Shown here piece after piece: positions 45,590 to 54,121 of a stretch of 64,000 bases of DNA. The stretch's first letter is position 1, and the number at the start of each line of letters is the position of its first letter. A program made the translations under genes and the position numbers. Below the pieces are notes generated by a model. That model was not told the DNA's origin and searched no databases. It worked only from the letters and a program-made list of their open reading frames with translations. The stretch lies in NCBI RefSeq assembly GCF_900100695.1, contig NZ_FNCF01000009.1, forward strand, positions 1 through 64,000. The letters run 5' to 3'. This DNA is from Klenkia brasiliensis. GTDB lineage: Bacteria; Actinomycetota; Actinomycetes; Mycobacteriales; Geodermatophilaceae.

Positions 45590-47392
45590 TCAGCGGCGGG
45601 AGCCGGCCTTCTCGGCGGCGGCCAGGAACTCCTGCCGGCTGGCCAGGTTGGCCTCCGCCTCGCTGATCCGCTTGGGGTCGCCGGCCGCCTTCGCCTTGGC
45701 GAGCTGGTCGGCGGCCTTCTCCGCCGCGGCGCGCAGCGAGGTCAGCATCGGGTTCTCGGCCACCGCGCGGGGGCGGGAGGAGTCGGCCGCACCGCGGACC
45801 TTCTCCTCCACGGCCTGCATCCGGTCCTCCAGGGAGCGCATCACCTCGCGCGGCACATGGCCGATCGCGTCGTAGCGCTCCTGGATCCTGCGCAGCGCGT
45901 TCTGCGCGCCCCGCAGGTCGCGGGTCGGGTCGATCTTCTCCGCCTCGGCGAGCAGGGCCTCCTTCTTCTCCTGGTTCGCCTTCTGCTCGGAGTTGCGGGC
46001 CTTGTCCGACTCCGAGCGGGCGTTGAAGAACACGTCCTGCGCGGCGCGGAACTTCTTCCACAGGTCGTCGTCGGTGTCCCGGCCGGTGCGGGGGACGGCC
46101 TTCCAACGGTCCATCAGGCTGCGCATGGCCGCCGAGGTCGGGCCCCACTCGGTGGAGGTGGACAGCTTCTCGGCCTCGGCGATGAGCTCCTGCTTGGCGG
46201 CGCGGGACTCCCCGCGCTGCACGTCGAGGGCGGCGAAGTGCGAGCCCCGGCGGCGACCGAACGCGTCGCGGGCCGCGGCGAACCGGGTCCACAGCGCCTC
46301 GTCGGTCTTCCGGTCGATGCCCTTGATCGTCTTCCACTCCTCGACGATCGCCTTGAGCCGGTCGCCCGCGGCCTTCCACTGCGTGGACTCCGCGCCGATG
46401 GTCTCGGCCTCGGCGATGAGGGCCTCCTTGCGCGCGACCTGCTCAGCGCGGGCCTTGGCCTTCTCCGCCCGGGAGACGGCGGCGGCGGCCTCGGAGGCGT
46501 CGATGATCGTGCCCAGCCGCGAGGCCAGCGCAGGCAGGTCGCCGACCACGTCGGCGGTGGGCACCTGCTCGGCCAGCGCCTGCGCCTTGGCGCGGATCTC
46601 GGCGGGGTTGCCGGTGTGCGCCCGCAGCCGGGCCTCCAGCAGGCCGACCTCGGTGGCCAGGTCGTCGTAGCGACGCCCGTAGTGCGCCAGGCCCTCGGCG
46701 GGCTCACCGGCCTGCCACGAACCGACCTTGCGCTCCCCGCCGTCGGCGGTGCGCACGTAGACGGTGCCCTCCTCGTCGACCCGCCCCCACTGGGTGGGGT
46801 CGGACGCGGGCGCCGCAGGAGCGGCCGGGGCCGCGGGGGTGGCGGCCGGGGCCGCCGGGGTGGCCTCGGCGGCCGGGGCGCCGTCGGCAGGGGTGGTCCC
46901 GGTGGTCACGGTGGTCTCGGCCGGGTCGGCGCCGGCGACGGTGTCGTCGGCCCGGACCGGGGTGTCGGCGGCCTCGGCCACGGCGGCCTCGTCGGGCACG
47001 GTCACGGGACCCGGTCCACCCGCGGCGGCGCCGGCGCCGTCCTCGTCGGAGGCACCCACGGCGTCGGTGGTGGCCGGGGTCTCCGACACGTCGAGCACGT
47101 CCCCGGCGGCCGGCACGTCGGCGGCGGCGACCACCTCCGCGGTGCCGGGCACCTCCTCGGTGCCGCCCTCGCCGTCGGTGGGCGCGGCGGGCGGTGCGCC
47201 GTCCTGCGCCGGCGGGGCCTCACCGGTGGGGTCCGCCGGGGCGGCCTCCGCGGTGGGGTCGGCCAGGGCGGCGTCCTCGGGCTGGGGGGAGGCGGGCGTA
47301 CCGGCCTCGGGGGTGACGGCGTCCGAACCGGCGACCTGGTCGGTCTGCTCCGGCTGCGGGGTCACGTCTGCGGTGTTCTCCGTGCTCGACAC
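45590..47392 (-). CDS. DUF349 domain coiled-coil protein
   Basis: A 600-aa protein. Residues 1 to about 200 are a low-complexity Ala/Pro/Thr/Asp-rich region, probably disordered. A short domain (WGRVDEEGTVYVRTADGGER) follows near residue 200. The C-terminal two thirds contain several DUF349 repeats of about 70 residues with the pattern W-K-x-x-(G/P)-R-x-x-D-x-x-LW-x-x-F (for example WKAVPRTGRDTDDDLWKKFR). These are charged helical bundles. The function in actinobacteria is unknown. The start codon is GTG. Confidence 0.85.
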   Translation of the reverse strand: MSSTENTADVTPQPEQTDQVAGSDAVTPEAGTPASPQPEDAALADPTAEAAPADPTGEAPPAQDGAPPAAPTDGEGGTEEVPGTAEVVAAADVPAAGDVLDVSETPATTDAVGASDEDGAGAAAGGPGPVTVPDEAAVAEAADTPVRADDTVAGADPAETTVTTGTTPADGAPAAEATPAAPAATPAAPAAPAAPASDPTQWGRVDEEGTVYVRTADGGERKVGSWQAGEPAEGLAHYGRRYDDLATEVGLLEARLRAHTGNPAEIRAKAQALAEQVPTADVVGDLPALASRLGTIIDASEAAAAVSRAEKAKARAEQVARKEALIAEAETIGAESTQWKAAGDRLKAIVEEWKTIKGIDRKTDEALWTRFAAARDAFGRRRGSHFAALDVQRGESRAAKQELIAEAEKLSTSTEWGPTSAAMRSLMDRWKAVPRTGRDTDDDLWKKFRAAQDVFFNARSESDKARNSEQKANQEKKEALLAEAEKIDPTRDLRGAQNALRRIQERYDAIGHVPREVMRSLEDRMQAVEEKVRGAADSSRPRAVAENPMLTSLRAAAEKAADQLAKAKAAGDPKRISEAEANLASRQEFLAAAEKAGSRR

Positions 47393-47433
47393 GCAGCAGA
47401 GTCTTCCACGGTGCGATCGGCGACACTCCCCCC

Positions 47434-48171
47434 GTGAGCCCGGACCCCACCTCGACCCTGGTCGCCGTCGCGTTCTGCCCGCACCCGCCCCTCCTGCTGC
47501 CGCCGGTGGAGGGGGCGCCGGGCGTGGAGACCGACCAGCTGCGGGTGGCGTGCGGGGAGGCGGTGCAGACCGTGCTCGGCCTGCGTCCCGACGTCGTCCT
47601 GGTGGTGGGCGAGGGGCCGGCCGGGGTGCGCTACGGAGCGGGTGACGCCCTGGACCTCGCGGCGTACGGCGCCACCGGGCGGGTGCCCTTCGCCGGGCGG
47701 GTGCGGCCCGGCGGTCACCCGCTGCCCCTGCCGCACGCCGTGGGCGCGTGGCTGCTGGACCAGGCCGGGTACGACGGCCTCCGGCTGGGCGTGGCGCCCG
47801 GTGACCTGGCTCAGGCGCTCACCGGTCTGCCCGGGCCGGTGGGGATCCTCGCGATGGGCGACGGGTCGGCCCGCCGGACGCCCAAGGCCCCCGGTGCCCT
47901 CGACCCCGCGGCGGCCGGCTTCGACGCCGCCGTCGCCGCTGCCCTGCGCGACGGCGACCCGGTGGCGCTGGCCGGCACCGACCTCGCCGAGGGGGAACGG
48001 CTCCTGGCGGCCGGGACCACGACCTGGGCAGCGGTGGGCGCCGCCCTCGCCGGGCGGGCCGTCACCGCCCGGCTCCTGCTCGACAGCGCACCCCACGGCG
48101 TCGGCTACCTGGTCGCGGACTGGGTGCTCGCCGAGGTCCCCGACGGCGTGCCCGGGTGGCTGCAGCGGTGA
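47434..48171 (+). CDS. class III extradiol dioxygenase-like protein (LigB fold)
   Basis: A 245-aa protein resembling the catalytic subunit of class III extradiol ring-cleavage dioxygenases. VAVAFCPHPPLLLPPVEG near the N-terminus carries a candidate iron-binding His, and DVVLVVGEGPAG and ILAMGDGSARRTPKAPG are conserved in the group. The gene sits before miaA in many actinobacteria, so a link to that operon is likely, but no reaction is known. GTG 47434 is the start. Its stop overlaps the miaA GTG (GTGA). Confidence 0.75.
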   Translation: MSPDPTSTLVAVAFCPHPPLLLPPVEGAPGVETDQLRVACGEAVQTVLGLRPDVVLVVGEGPAGVRYGAGDALDLAAYGATGRVPFAGRVRPGGHPLPLPHAVGAWLLDQAGYDGLRLGVAPGDLAQALTGLPGPVGILAMGDGSARRTPKAPGALDPAAAGFDAAVAAALRDGDPVALAGTDLAEGERLLAAGTTTWAAVGAALAGRAVTARLLLDSAPHGVGYLVADWVLAEVPDGVPGWLQR

Positions 48172-49073
48172 GCGCTCCGCCCGTCGTGGCGGTGGTCGGC
48201 CCGACCGCGACCGGCAAGACCGGCCTCGCGGTCGAGCTGGCGCACCGGTTGGGCGGCGAGGTGGTCAACGCCGACTCCATGCAGCTCTACCGCGGCATGG
48301 ACATCGGCACCGCCAAGCCGACCGCTGCCGAGCGCGGGGGAGTGCCGCACCACCTCATGGACCTGTGGCACGTCCGCGAGCCGGCCAGCGTCGCGGAGTA
48401 CCGCCAGCGCGCCCGGGCGGAGGTCGACCGGTTGCGCGCGGCGGGCGTCGTCCCCCTGCTGGTGGGCGGGTCCGGCCTGTACGTGCGTGCCGTGCTCGAC
48501 GAGCTGGAGTTCCCCGGGACCGACCCGGATCTGCGCGCGCAGCTGTCCGCCGAGCTCGCCGACCTCGGTCCGGCCGCGCTGCACGCACGCCTGGCCTCGG
48601 TCGACCCGGCCGCCGCGGCGGCGATCCTGCCGAGCAACGGCCGGCGGGTGGTCCGGGCGCTGGAGGTCGTGCAGCTGACCGGCCGGCCCTTCGCCGCCTC
48701 GCTGCCCGAGCCCCGCCCGCACTACCCCGCGGTCGTGCTCGGCCTGGACCGCGACCCCGCCGAGCTCGACGAGCGCGTGGCGCTGCGGGTGGACCGGATG
48801 TGGGACGACGGCTTCGTCGACGAGGTCGTCGCGCTGGCCGCCGACGGGCTGCGCGAGGGGCCCACGGCGTCCCGGGCGCTGGGCTACGCCCAGGTGCTGC
48901 AGCGGCTCGACGGCGCGCTGACCGACGCGCAGGCGCGGGAGGAGACGGTGCGCACCACCCGCCGGTTCGTCCGCCGCCAGCGCTCCTGGTTCCGCCGAGA
49001 CGCCGCGGTGACCTGGCTGGACGCCGCCGACCCCGGCCTGCTGGAGCGGGCGCTCTCTACGATCGGGACGTGA
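48168..49073 (+). CDS. miaA: tRNA dimethylallyltransferase MiaA
   Basis: A 301-aa enzyme that adds the dimethylallyl group to A37 of tRNA. The P-loop GPTATGKT is at residues 11-18. NADSMQLYRGMDIGTAKPT is the family signature, and VPLLVGGSGLYVRAVLDELEF follows. GTG 48168 overlaps the upstream stop (an in-frame GTG at 48156 is possible). MiaB, the next enzyme of the pathway, is at 42.8 kb. The stop overlaps the dapF start. Confidence 0.95.
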   Translation: MSAPPVVAVVGPTATGKTGLAVELAHRLGGEVVNADSMQLYRGMDIGTAKPTAAERGGVPHHLMDLWHVREPASVAEYRQRARAEVDRLRAAGVVPLLVGGSGLYVRAVLDELEFPGTDPDLRAQLSAELADLGPAALHARLASVDPAAAAAILPSNGRRVVRALEVVQLTGRPFAASLPEPRPHYPAVVLGLDRDPAELDERVALRVDRMWDDGFVDEVVALAADGLREGPTASRALGYAQVLQRLDGALTDAQAREETVRTTRRFVRRQRSWFRRDAAVTWLDAADPGLLERALSTIGT

Positions 49074-49963
49074 TCGACGCGAGCGGGCCACGGGTCCTCA
49101 AGGGGCACGGCACCGAGAACGACTTCGTGGTGCTGCCCGACCCCGACGGGAGCGTGTGGCCCGAGGGACGCCTCGACGCGGCGCTGGTCCGCCGGCTGTG
49201 CGACCGGCGGGAGGGCCTGGGCGCCGACGGCGTGCTCCGCGTCGTGCCCAGTGCGCTGGTCCCCGACGCCCCGGGCGTGCTGGGCGAGCACCTGGACGCC
49301 TGCACCTGGTTCATGGACCACCGCAACGCCGACGGCTCCTACGCCGAGATGTGCGGCAACGGCATCCGGCTCTACCTGCACGTGCTGCTCGCCGAGGGCC
49401 TGCTGAGCGCGGAGGAGGCCCGTGCGGGCGTGCTGGTCGGCACCCGCGGCGGACCCCGCCGGGTCGGTGCCGCCGCCGACGGCTACTGGGTGGACATGGG
49501 CCCGGCCCGGCCCCTGGGTCGTGGCGAGGCGCAGGTGGAGGGCCGCAGCTACCCCGGCACCGGGGTGTCGATGGGGAACCCGCACCTGGTCTGCCTGACC
49601 GACGAAGCGGTGGAGTCCTTCGACCTCACCCGCGCCCCGGCCGTCGACCCGGCGCTGTTCCCCGAGGGCGTCAACGTCGAGCTGGTCAACGTGCTGTCCG
49701 CCGAGGAGGGCCCGGCCGGCACCACCGCGCACGTGCGGCTGCGGGTGTCCGAGCGCGGGGTGGGCGAGACCCGCTCCTGCGGCACCGGCGCCTGCGCCGC
49801 GGCCTGGGCGGCGCTGGACGCGGGGGGCCGGCACGCCGGCACGGTGACCGTCGACGTCCCCGGCGGGCGGTTGTCGGTCGAGGTCGGCGAGCAGACCACC
49901 GTGCTCACCGGGCCGGCCGTCGTGGTCAGCGCCGGCTCGTTCACCCCGGAGTGGCTGGGCTGA
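49070..49963 (+). CDS. dapF: diaminopimelate epimerase
   Basis: A 297-aa cofactor-independent epimerase that converts LL- to meso-diaminopimelate for lysine and peptidoglycan. Both catalytic cysteines are visible in EMCGNGIRL and RSCGTGACAAA. GTG 49070 overlaps the miaA stop and has a TACGAT -10 6 nt upstream (49058-49063), so a leaderless transcript may start inside miaA. The last 23 bp overlap the convergent MFS gene. Confidence 0.95.
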   Translation: MIDASGPRVLKGHGTENDFVVLPDPDGSVWPEGRLDAALVRRLCDRREGLGADGVLRVVPSALVPDAPGVLGEHLDACTWFMDHRNADGSYAEMCGNGIRLYLHVLLAEGLLSAEEARAGVLVGTRGGPRRVGAAADGYWVDMGPARPLGRGEAQVEGRSYPGTGVSMGNPHLVCLTDEAVESFDLTRAPAVDPALFPEGVNVELVNVLSAEEGPAGTTAHVRLRVSERGVGETRSCGTGACAAAWAALDAGGRHAGTVTVDVPGGRLSVEVGEQTTVLTGPAVVVSAGSFTPEWLG

Positions 49964-51218
49964 CCTCGGGCCGCGCGGTCTCGTCGAGCTCGAGGGGCAG
50001 GTCGCGCATCCCGACCAGCGGGCTGATGACCACCGGCACCGCGGCGAGCAGCTGACCGGCCACCGCCACCCACAGCGCGGGCACCACCCCGATCGCCGTC
50101 CCGAGGACGCCGCCCAGCAGACCGCCCAGCGGCATGGTGCCGAACACGATGAACCGCACCGAGGCGTTCATCCGGCCCAGCAGGTGCGGCGGGCACAGCC
50201 GCTGCCGGAAGCTGACCTGCAGCACGTTGTAGACCACGACCGCCCAGCTGGCCCCGATCCCGCCGGCCACCAGCGCCACGATGCGGGCCGGGCCGTCGAC
50301 CAGGACCGCCAGCGGGGTCAGCGCGGCGAAGGCTCCGAACGCCACGGCCGAGAGCGGGATGGCCCGGCCGTCGCCGATGAGCCGGCCCAGCGGTGCCGCG
50401 GTGAACGCCCCGGCCAGCCCGCCGGCGGCGCCTGCCGACAGCACCAGGCCCAGGGTGGACTCCGACAGGCCGAGGGTGCGCAGCACGTAGAGGGCCAGCA
50501 GGGTGCCGGTGATCGCGCCGAACAGGTTGGCGGTGCCGGTGCAGGCCACGATGCGCCGCAGCAGCCGGTGCCGGACGACGAACCCCAGCCCCTCGGCGAT
50601 CTCCTCGCGCAGCCGCCGGCGGGTGGACCGGTCGGGGACCACGTCCACGTGCCGGATCCGGCTGACGAACAACGCCGACAGCAGGTAGCCCAGGGCGGTG
50701 ACCACCAGCAGGACCGGCGCGGCCAGCACGCGGAGCAGCACACCGGTCAGCCCCGGCCCCGCCACCTGGGCCACGGCCCGGCTGATCTCCAGCTTGCCGT
50801 TGCCGTCGGTGAGCTGACCGCGGTCCACGATGGTGGGCAGGTAGCTCTGGTAGGCCACGTCGAAGAACACCGTCGCGGTGCCCACGACCGCCGCGACGAC
50901 GTAGAGCTGACCCAGCGTCAGTGCGTCCAGCAGGTAGGCGACCGGGATCGTGGCCAGTGCCAGCGCCCGCACGGTGTCCGCGCGCACCAGCACCCGCTGC
51001 CGGCGCCAGCGGTCCACCCACGCCCCGGCCGGCAGCGCGATGAGCAGGAAGGCGGCGGTCTCCAGGGCGGTCAGCACGCCCATCTCCAGCGGGGTCGCCG
51101 CCAGCACCGCCACGGCGACCACCGGCAGCGCGACCCCGACGACCTGGGTGCCGACGTGGCTGGCGGTCTCGGCGATCCACAGCTGCCGGAAGTCGTGGTG
51201 GCGCAGCAGGCTGGTCAT
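49941..51218 (-). CDS. MFS transporter, drug-efflux-like
   Basis: A 425-aa major facilitator with about twelve spans. AWVDRWRRQRVLVRADTVRAL is the loop 2-3 motif A variant (D-R-x-R-R-x). It resembles the MFS_3/enterobactin-exporter-like group, but the substrate is unknown. A promoter TTGACA-N18-CAGGCT lies 7 nt before the ATG. A divergent ArsR-type regulator shares the control region and probably represses it. Its 3' end overlaps dapF by 23 bp. Confidence 0.88.
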   Translation of the reverse strand: MTSLLRHHDFRQLWIAETASHVGTQVVGVALPVVAVAVLAATPLEMGVLTALETAAFLLIALPAGAWVDRWRRQRVLVRADTVRALALATIPVAYLLDALTLGQLYVVAAVVGTATVFFDVAYQSYLPTIVDRGQLTDGNGKLEISRAVAQVAGPGLTGVLLRVLAAPVLLVVTALGYLLSALFVSRIRHVDVVPDRSTRRRLREEIAEGLGFVVRHRLLRRIVACTGTANLFGAITGTLLALYVLRTLGLSESTLGLVLSAGAAGGLAGAFTAAPLGRLIGDGRAIPLSAVAFGAFAALTPLAVLVDGPARIVALVAGGIGASWAVVVYNVLQVSFRQRLCPPHLLGRMNASVRFIVFGTMPLGGLLGGVLGTAIGVVPALWVAVAGQLLAAVPVVISPLVGMRDLPLELDETARPEVSPATPG

Positions 51219-51225
51219 GCGGGGC

Positions 51226-51269
51226 AGCCTGGACGCACTGATTGGGAGATGTCAATCAGTCGCTAGGCT
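51226..51269. promoter_or_regulatory. MFS/ArsR divergent promoters with shared operator
   Basis: On the minus strand TTGACA (51255-51250), 18 bp, CAGGCT (51231-51226). On the plus strand TTGGGA (51242-51247), 16 bp, TAGGCT (51264-51269). The perfect inverted repeat ACTGATTG (51237-51244) and CAATCAGT (51253-51260) overlaps both promoters, so one bound regulator could shut both. Confidence 0.7.
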
Positions 51270-51275
51270 GCAGGC

Positions 51276-51791
51276 GTGTCGCGTGAGGGGTGGGAGGGGC
51301 GCCGGCCGGCCACCGATGCCGAGGCGCGGGCGCTGGCCTCCGCCGTCCGGCTGCAGATCCTGCGGCTGTGCCTGGACCGGCCGCTGACCAACCGGGAGAT
51401 CGCCACCCGGCTGGACCGCAACCCGGCGTCCGTGCTGCACCACGTGCGCACGCTGGTCGACACCGGCTTCCTGGTCCCCGAGCCCGCGCGGCGCGGCACC
51501 CGTGGTGCCCGCGAGGTGCCCTACCGGTCCACCGGGCGGTCGTGGGAGTTGGACTTCTCCGGCCACCCGCAGCCGGCCCGCAACCCGGTCCTGGCGGCGT
51601 TCCTCGCCGAGGTGGCCGCGGCGGGGGAGCAGCGGCTGCAGAGCACCCGGCTCGCGCTGCGCCTGACCCCGGCGCACCGCGAGCAGTTCGAGGAGGAGCT
51701 GCACCAGCTGCTCGACCGGTGGGCGCAGCGGACCCCCGACGCCGACGGCGAGCGCTGGTCGCTGTTCCTCGGACTGCACCCGGAGGAATGA
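51276..51791 (+). CDS. ArsR-type winged-helix regulator
   Basis: A 171-aa regulator with an N-terminal ArsR/HTH_20 domain (about residues 10-80: ALASAVRLQILRLCLDRPLT, NREIATRLDRNPASVLHHVR). The C-terminal part is helical and may sense a ligand; no metal-binding Cys motif of classic ArsR is present. GTG 51276 lies 6 nt after TAGGCT, so the message is leaderless. It probably represses the divergent MFS gene and itself. Confidence 0.88.
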   Translation: MSREGWEGRRPATDAEARALASAVRLQILRLCLDRPLTNREIATRLDRNPASVLHHVRTLVDTGFLVPEPARRGTRGAREVPYRSTGRSWELDFSGHPQPARNPVLAAFLAEVAAAGEQRLQSTRLALRLTPAHREQFEEELHQLLDRWAQRTPDADGERWSLFLGLHPEE

Positions 51792-51829
51792 CCGGCGGGC
51801 CCCCGGCCGTTGCACAGAGGTAATCAGGT

Positions 51830-51847
51830 GCTCCCCCACGGGGGAGC
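51830..51847 (+). other. hairpin directly before hflX
   Basis: GCTCCCC-cacg-GGGGAGC, a perfect 7-bp stem that ends where the alternative GTG start of hflX (51848) begins. It may end the ArsR transcript or affect hflX translation. Confidence 0.45.
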
Positions 51848-51865
51848 GTGTCACGCTGGGAGACG

Positions 51866-53365
51866 ATGACCACAGCACAGAACCGGGCCGTTCTCGAGGA
51901 CGCCGCAGCACGCGCCGCCAAGGCCGCCGTGCCCACCGCCGTCCCGACCGATCCCCGCCCCGCCCCGCGCGGGCAGTGGGACACCCCGGACGACACCACC
52001 GGCAGCTTCGTCCTCGAGGAGCGCGGTGCGCTACGCCGGGTCGCGGGGCTGTCGACCGAGCTCGCCGACGTCACCGAGGTCGAGTACCGCCAGCTGCGCC
52101 TGGAGCGCGTCGTGCTGGTCGGGGTCTGGACCGAGGGGACGGCGGCCGACGCCGACCGTTCGCTGGCCGAGCTGGCCGCCCTCGCCGAGACGGCGGGGTC
52201 GCAGGTGCTCGAGGCCGTCAGCCAGCGCCGCGACAAGCCCGACGCCGGCACCTACGTGGGGTCGGGCAAGGCCGCCGAGATCCGGGAGATCGTCGCCGGG
52301 ACCGGCGCCGACACCGTGATCTGCGACGGTGAGCTGACCCCCGGCCAGCTCAACCAGCTGGAGAAGATCCTCAAGGTCAAGGTGGTCGACCGGACCGCGC
52401 TGATCCTGGACATCTTCGCCCAGCACGCCTCCTCCCGGGAGGGCAAGGCGCAGGTCGAGCTGGCCCAGATGCAGTACATGCTGCCGCGCCTGCGCGGGTG
52501 GGGTGAGTCGCTGTCCCGGCAGGCCGGTGGCCGCGTCGCCGGCGGTGGCGGCATCGGTACCCGTGGTCCGGGTGAGACGAAGATCGAGACCGACCGGCGG
52601 CGCATCCGGGCGCGGGTGAGCAAGCTGCGCCGCGAGATCGCCGGCATGGCGACCGCACGGGCCACGCAGCGCTCGGGCCGCGACCGCAACAAGGTGCCCT
52701 CGGTGGCGATCGCCGGCTACACCAACGCCGGCAAGTCCAGCCTGCTCAACCGGCTCACCGACGCCGGTGTGCTGGTCCAGGACGCCCTGTTCGCCACCCT
52801 GGACCCGACCGTGCGGCGTGCGCAGACCCCCGACGGGGCCGACTACACCCTCACCGACACCGTCGGCTTCGTCCGGCACCTGCCGCACCAGCTCGTCGAC
52901 GCCTTCCGCTCCACGCTGGAGGAGGTGGCCGCGGCCGACCTGCTCGTGCACGTCGTCGACGGCTCCGATCCCGACCCGCTGGGCCAGATCGACGCCGTCC
53001 ACGTCGTCCTCCGGGACATCGACGCGGCCGCCGTCCCCGAGCTGGTCGTGGTGAACAAGGTCGACGCCATGGCCCACGACGACGTGCTGGCGCTGCGCCA
53101 GGCGCTGCCCGGCGCCCAGTGGGTGTCGGCGGCGACGGGGGAGGGGATCGAGGAGCTCCGGGCGGTCATCGCCGCCCGGCTGCCGCACCCGGACGTCGAC
53201 GTGGACGTGCTCGTGCCCTTCGACCGGGGTGACCTGGTGTCGCGGGTGCACGCCGACGGCGAGGTGCTCAGCGAGGAGTTCTGCGCCGACGGCACCCGGC
53301 TGCACGCCCGGGTCGACGGCGCGCTGGCCGCGGCGCTGGACCCGTTCACCGCACCCGGGTCCTGA
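51866..53365 (+). CDS. hflX: ribosome-associated GTPase HflX
   Basis: A 499-aa GTPase that splits stalled ribosomes. The N-terminal HflX domain has VEYRQLRLERVVLVG and GTYVGSGKAAEI. The G-domain G1 motif is GYTNAGKSS (284-292), G3 is DTVGFVRHLPHQLV and G4 is NKVD. GTG 51848 would add 6 residues and directly abuts a hairpin; ATG 51866 is preferred. miaA-dapF-hflX is a conserved order, here interrupted by the MFS/ArsR pair. Confidence 0.93.
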   Translation: MTTAQNRAVLEDAAARAAKAAVPTAVPTDPRPAPRGQWDTPDDTTGSFVLEERGALRRVAGLSTELADVTEVEYRQLRLERVVLVGVWTEGTAADADRSLAELAALAETAGSQVLEAVSQRRDKPDAGTYVGSGKAAEIREIVAGTGADTVICDGELTPGQLNQLEKILKVKVVDRTALILDIFAQHASSREGKAQVELAQMQYMLPRLRGWGESLSRQAGGRVAGGGGIGTRGPGETKIETDRRRIRARVSKLRREIAGMATARATQRSGRDRNKVPSVAIAGYTNAGKSSLLNRLTDAGVLVQDALFATLDPTVRRAQTPDGADYTLTDTVGFVRHLPHQLVDAFRSTLEEVAAADLLVHVVDGSDPDPLGQIDAVHVVLRDIDAAAVPELVVVNKVDAMAHDDVLALRQALPGAQWVSAATGEGIEELRAVIAARLPHPDVDVDVLVPFDRGDLVSRVHADGEVLSEEFCADGTRLHARVDGALAAALDPFTAPGS

Positions 53366-53404
53366 GTCACGGGGAGGTCACGGCCGGACCGGTACCGTGA
53401 CCGG

Positions 53405-54121
53405 ATGAGCACCCCGAGCGCCGCGGCGCCCGCCCCGCGCGGGCCCGCAGTGATCGGGACCGGCCGGCCGCCGTGGTGGGCGGTGGCGCTCGGGGTGGTG
53501 CTGACCGTCCTGGTGACGGTCAACCTGCTCTCCCGCGGTGCGCTCGAGCGGATGGACCTCAGCGTCTCCGAGGTCGTCAGCGACTGGGGCCTGCGGGACT
53601 CCGCGGCGTACTGGCCGGTCTGGGTGCTGACCCAGGCCGGTGGCCGCGTGACCATCCTCGTGGTCCTCGCCGGGCTGGTGGGGGCGATCGCCTGGCGGCG
53701 CCGCACGCTGCTGCCCCTGGTGCGGGTGGTCGTCGCCCTCGCGCTGCTCACCGCGGTCGTCTACGCCTTCAAGTACGGCACCGGACGCACCGCGCCGGCC
53801 TACCCCGGGTCGTTCTTCCACCGCGACGGTGCGTCCTACCCCTCCGGGCACGTGGCCAACGCCGTCCTGATGTGGGGCGTCGCCCGGTGGCAGGCCGTGC
53901 AGTACGGCCTCCCGGCACGGGCCCAGCGGGTGTTCTGGGCGCTCTCGGTGGTCGGTCCGGTCGTGACGGGTGTGGCCATGGTGGCGCTGGACTTCCACTG
54001 GGTCACGGATGCACTCGTGGGAGGGGCCGTGGGGGTGGTCCTGCTGGGCGTGGTGCACGCACTCGACGCAACTGTCCTGTCACGCTCGGTGCGTGCTCGA
54101 GGACGGCGAACGGCTGCCTGA
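53405..54121 (+). CDS. PAP2 family phosphatase
   Basis: A 238-aa membrane phosphatase with about six spans. The three acid-phosphatase motifs are visible: KYGTGRTAP (variant of K-x6-RP), SYPSGHVAN (PSGH), and a final block ending HWVTDALVGG with the catalytic His. Such enzymes dephosphorylate lipid phosphates, for example undecaprenyl-PP or phosphatidylglycerophosphate; the substrate is not fixed. ATG 53405 is 6 nt after TACCGT (53393-53398). The next gene starts inside its last 29 bp. Confidence 0.9.
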   Translation: MSTPSAAAPAPRGPAVIGTGRPPWWAVALGVVLTVLVTVNLLSRGALERMDLSVSEVVSDWGLRDSAAYWPVWVLTQAGGRVTILVVLAGLVGAIAWRRRTLLPLVRVVVALALLTAVVYAFKYGTGRTAPAYPGSFFHRDGASYPSGHVANAVLMWGVARWQAVQYGLPARAQRVFWALSVVGPVVTGVAMVALDFHWVTDALVGGAVGVVLLGVVHALDATVLSRSVRARGRRTAA

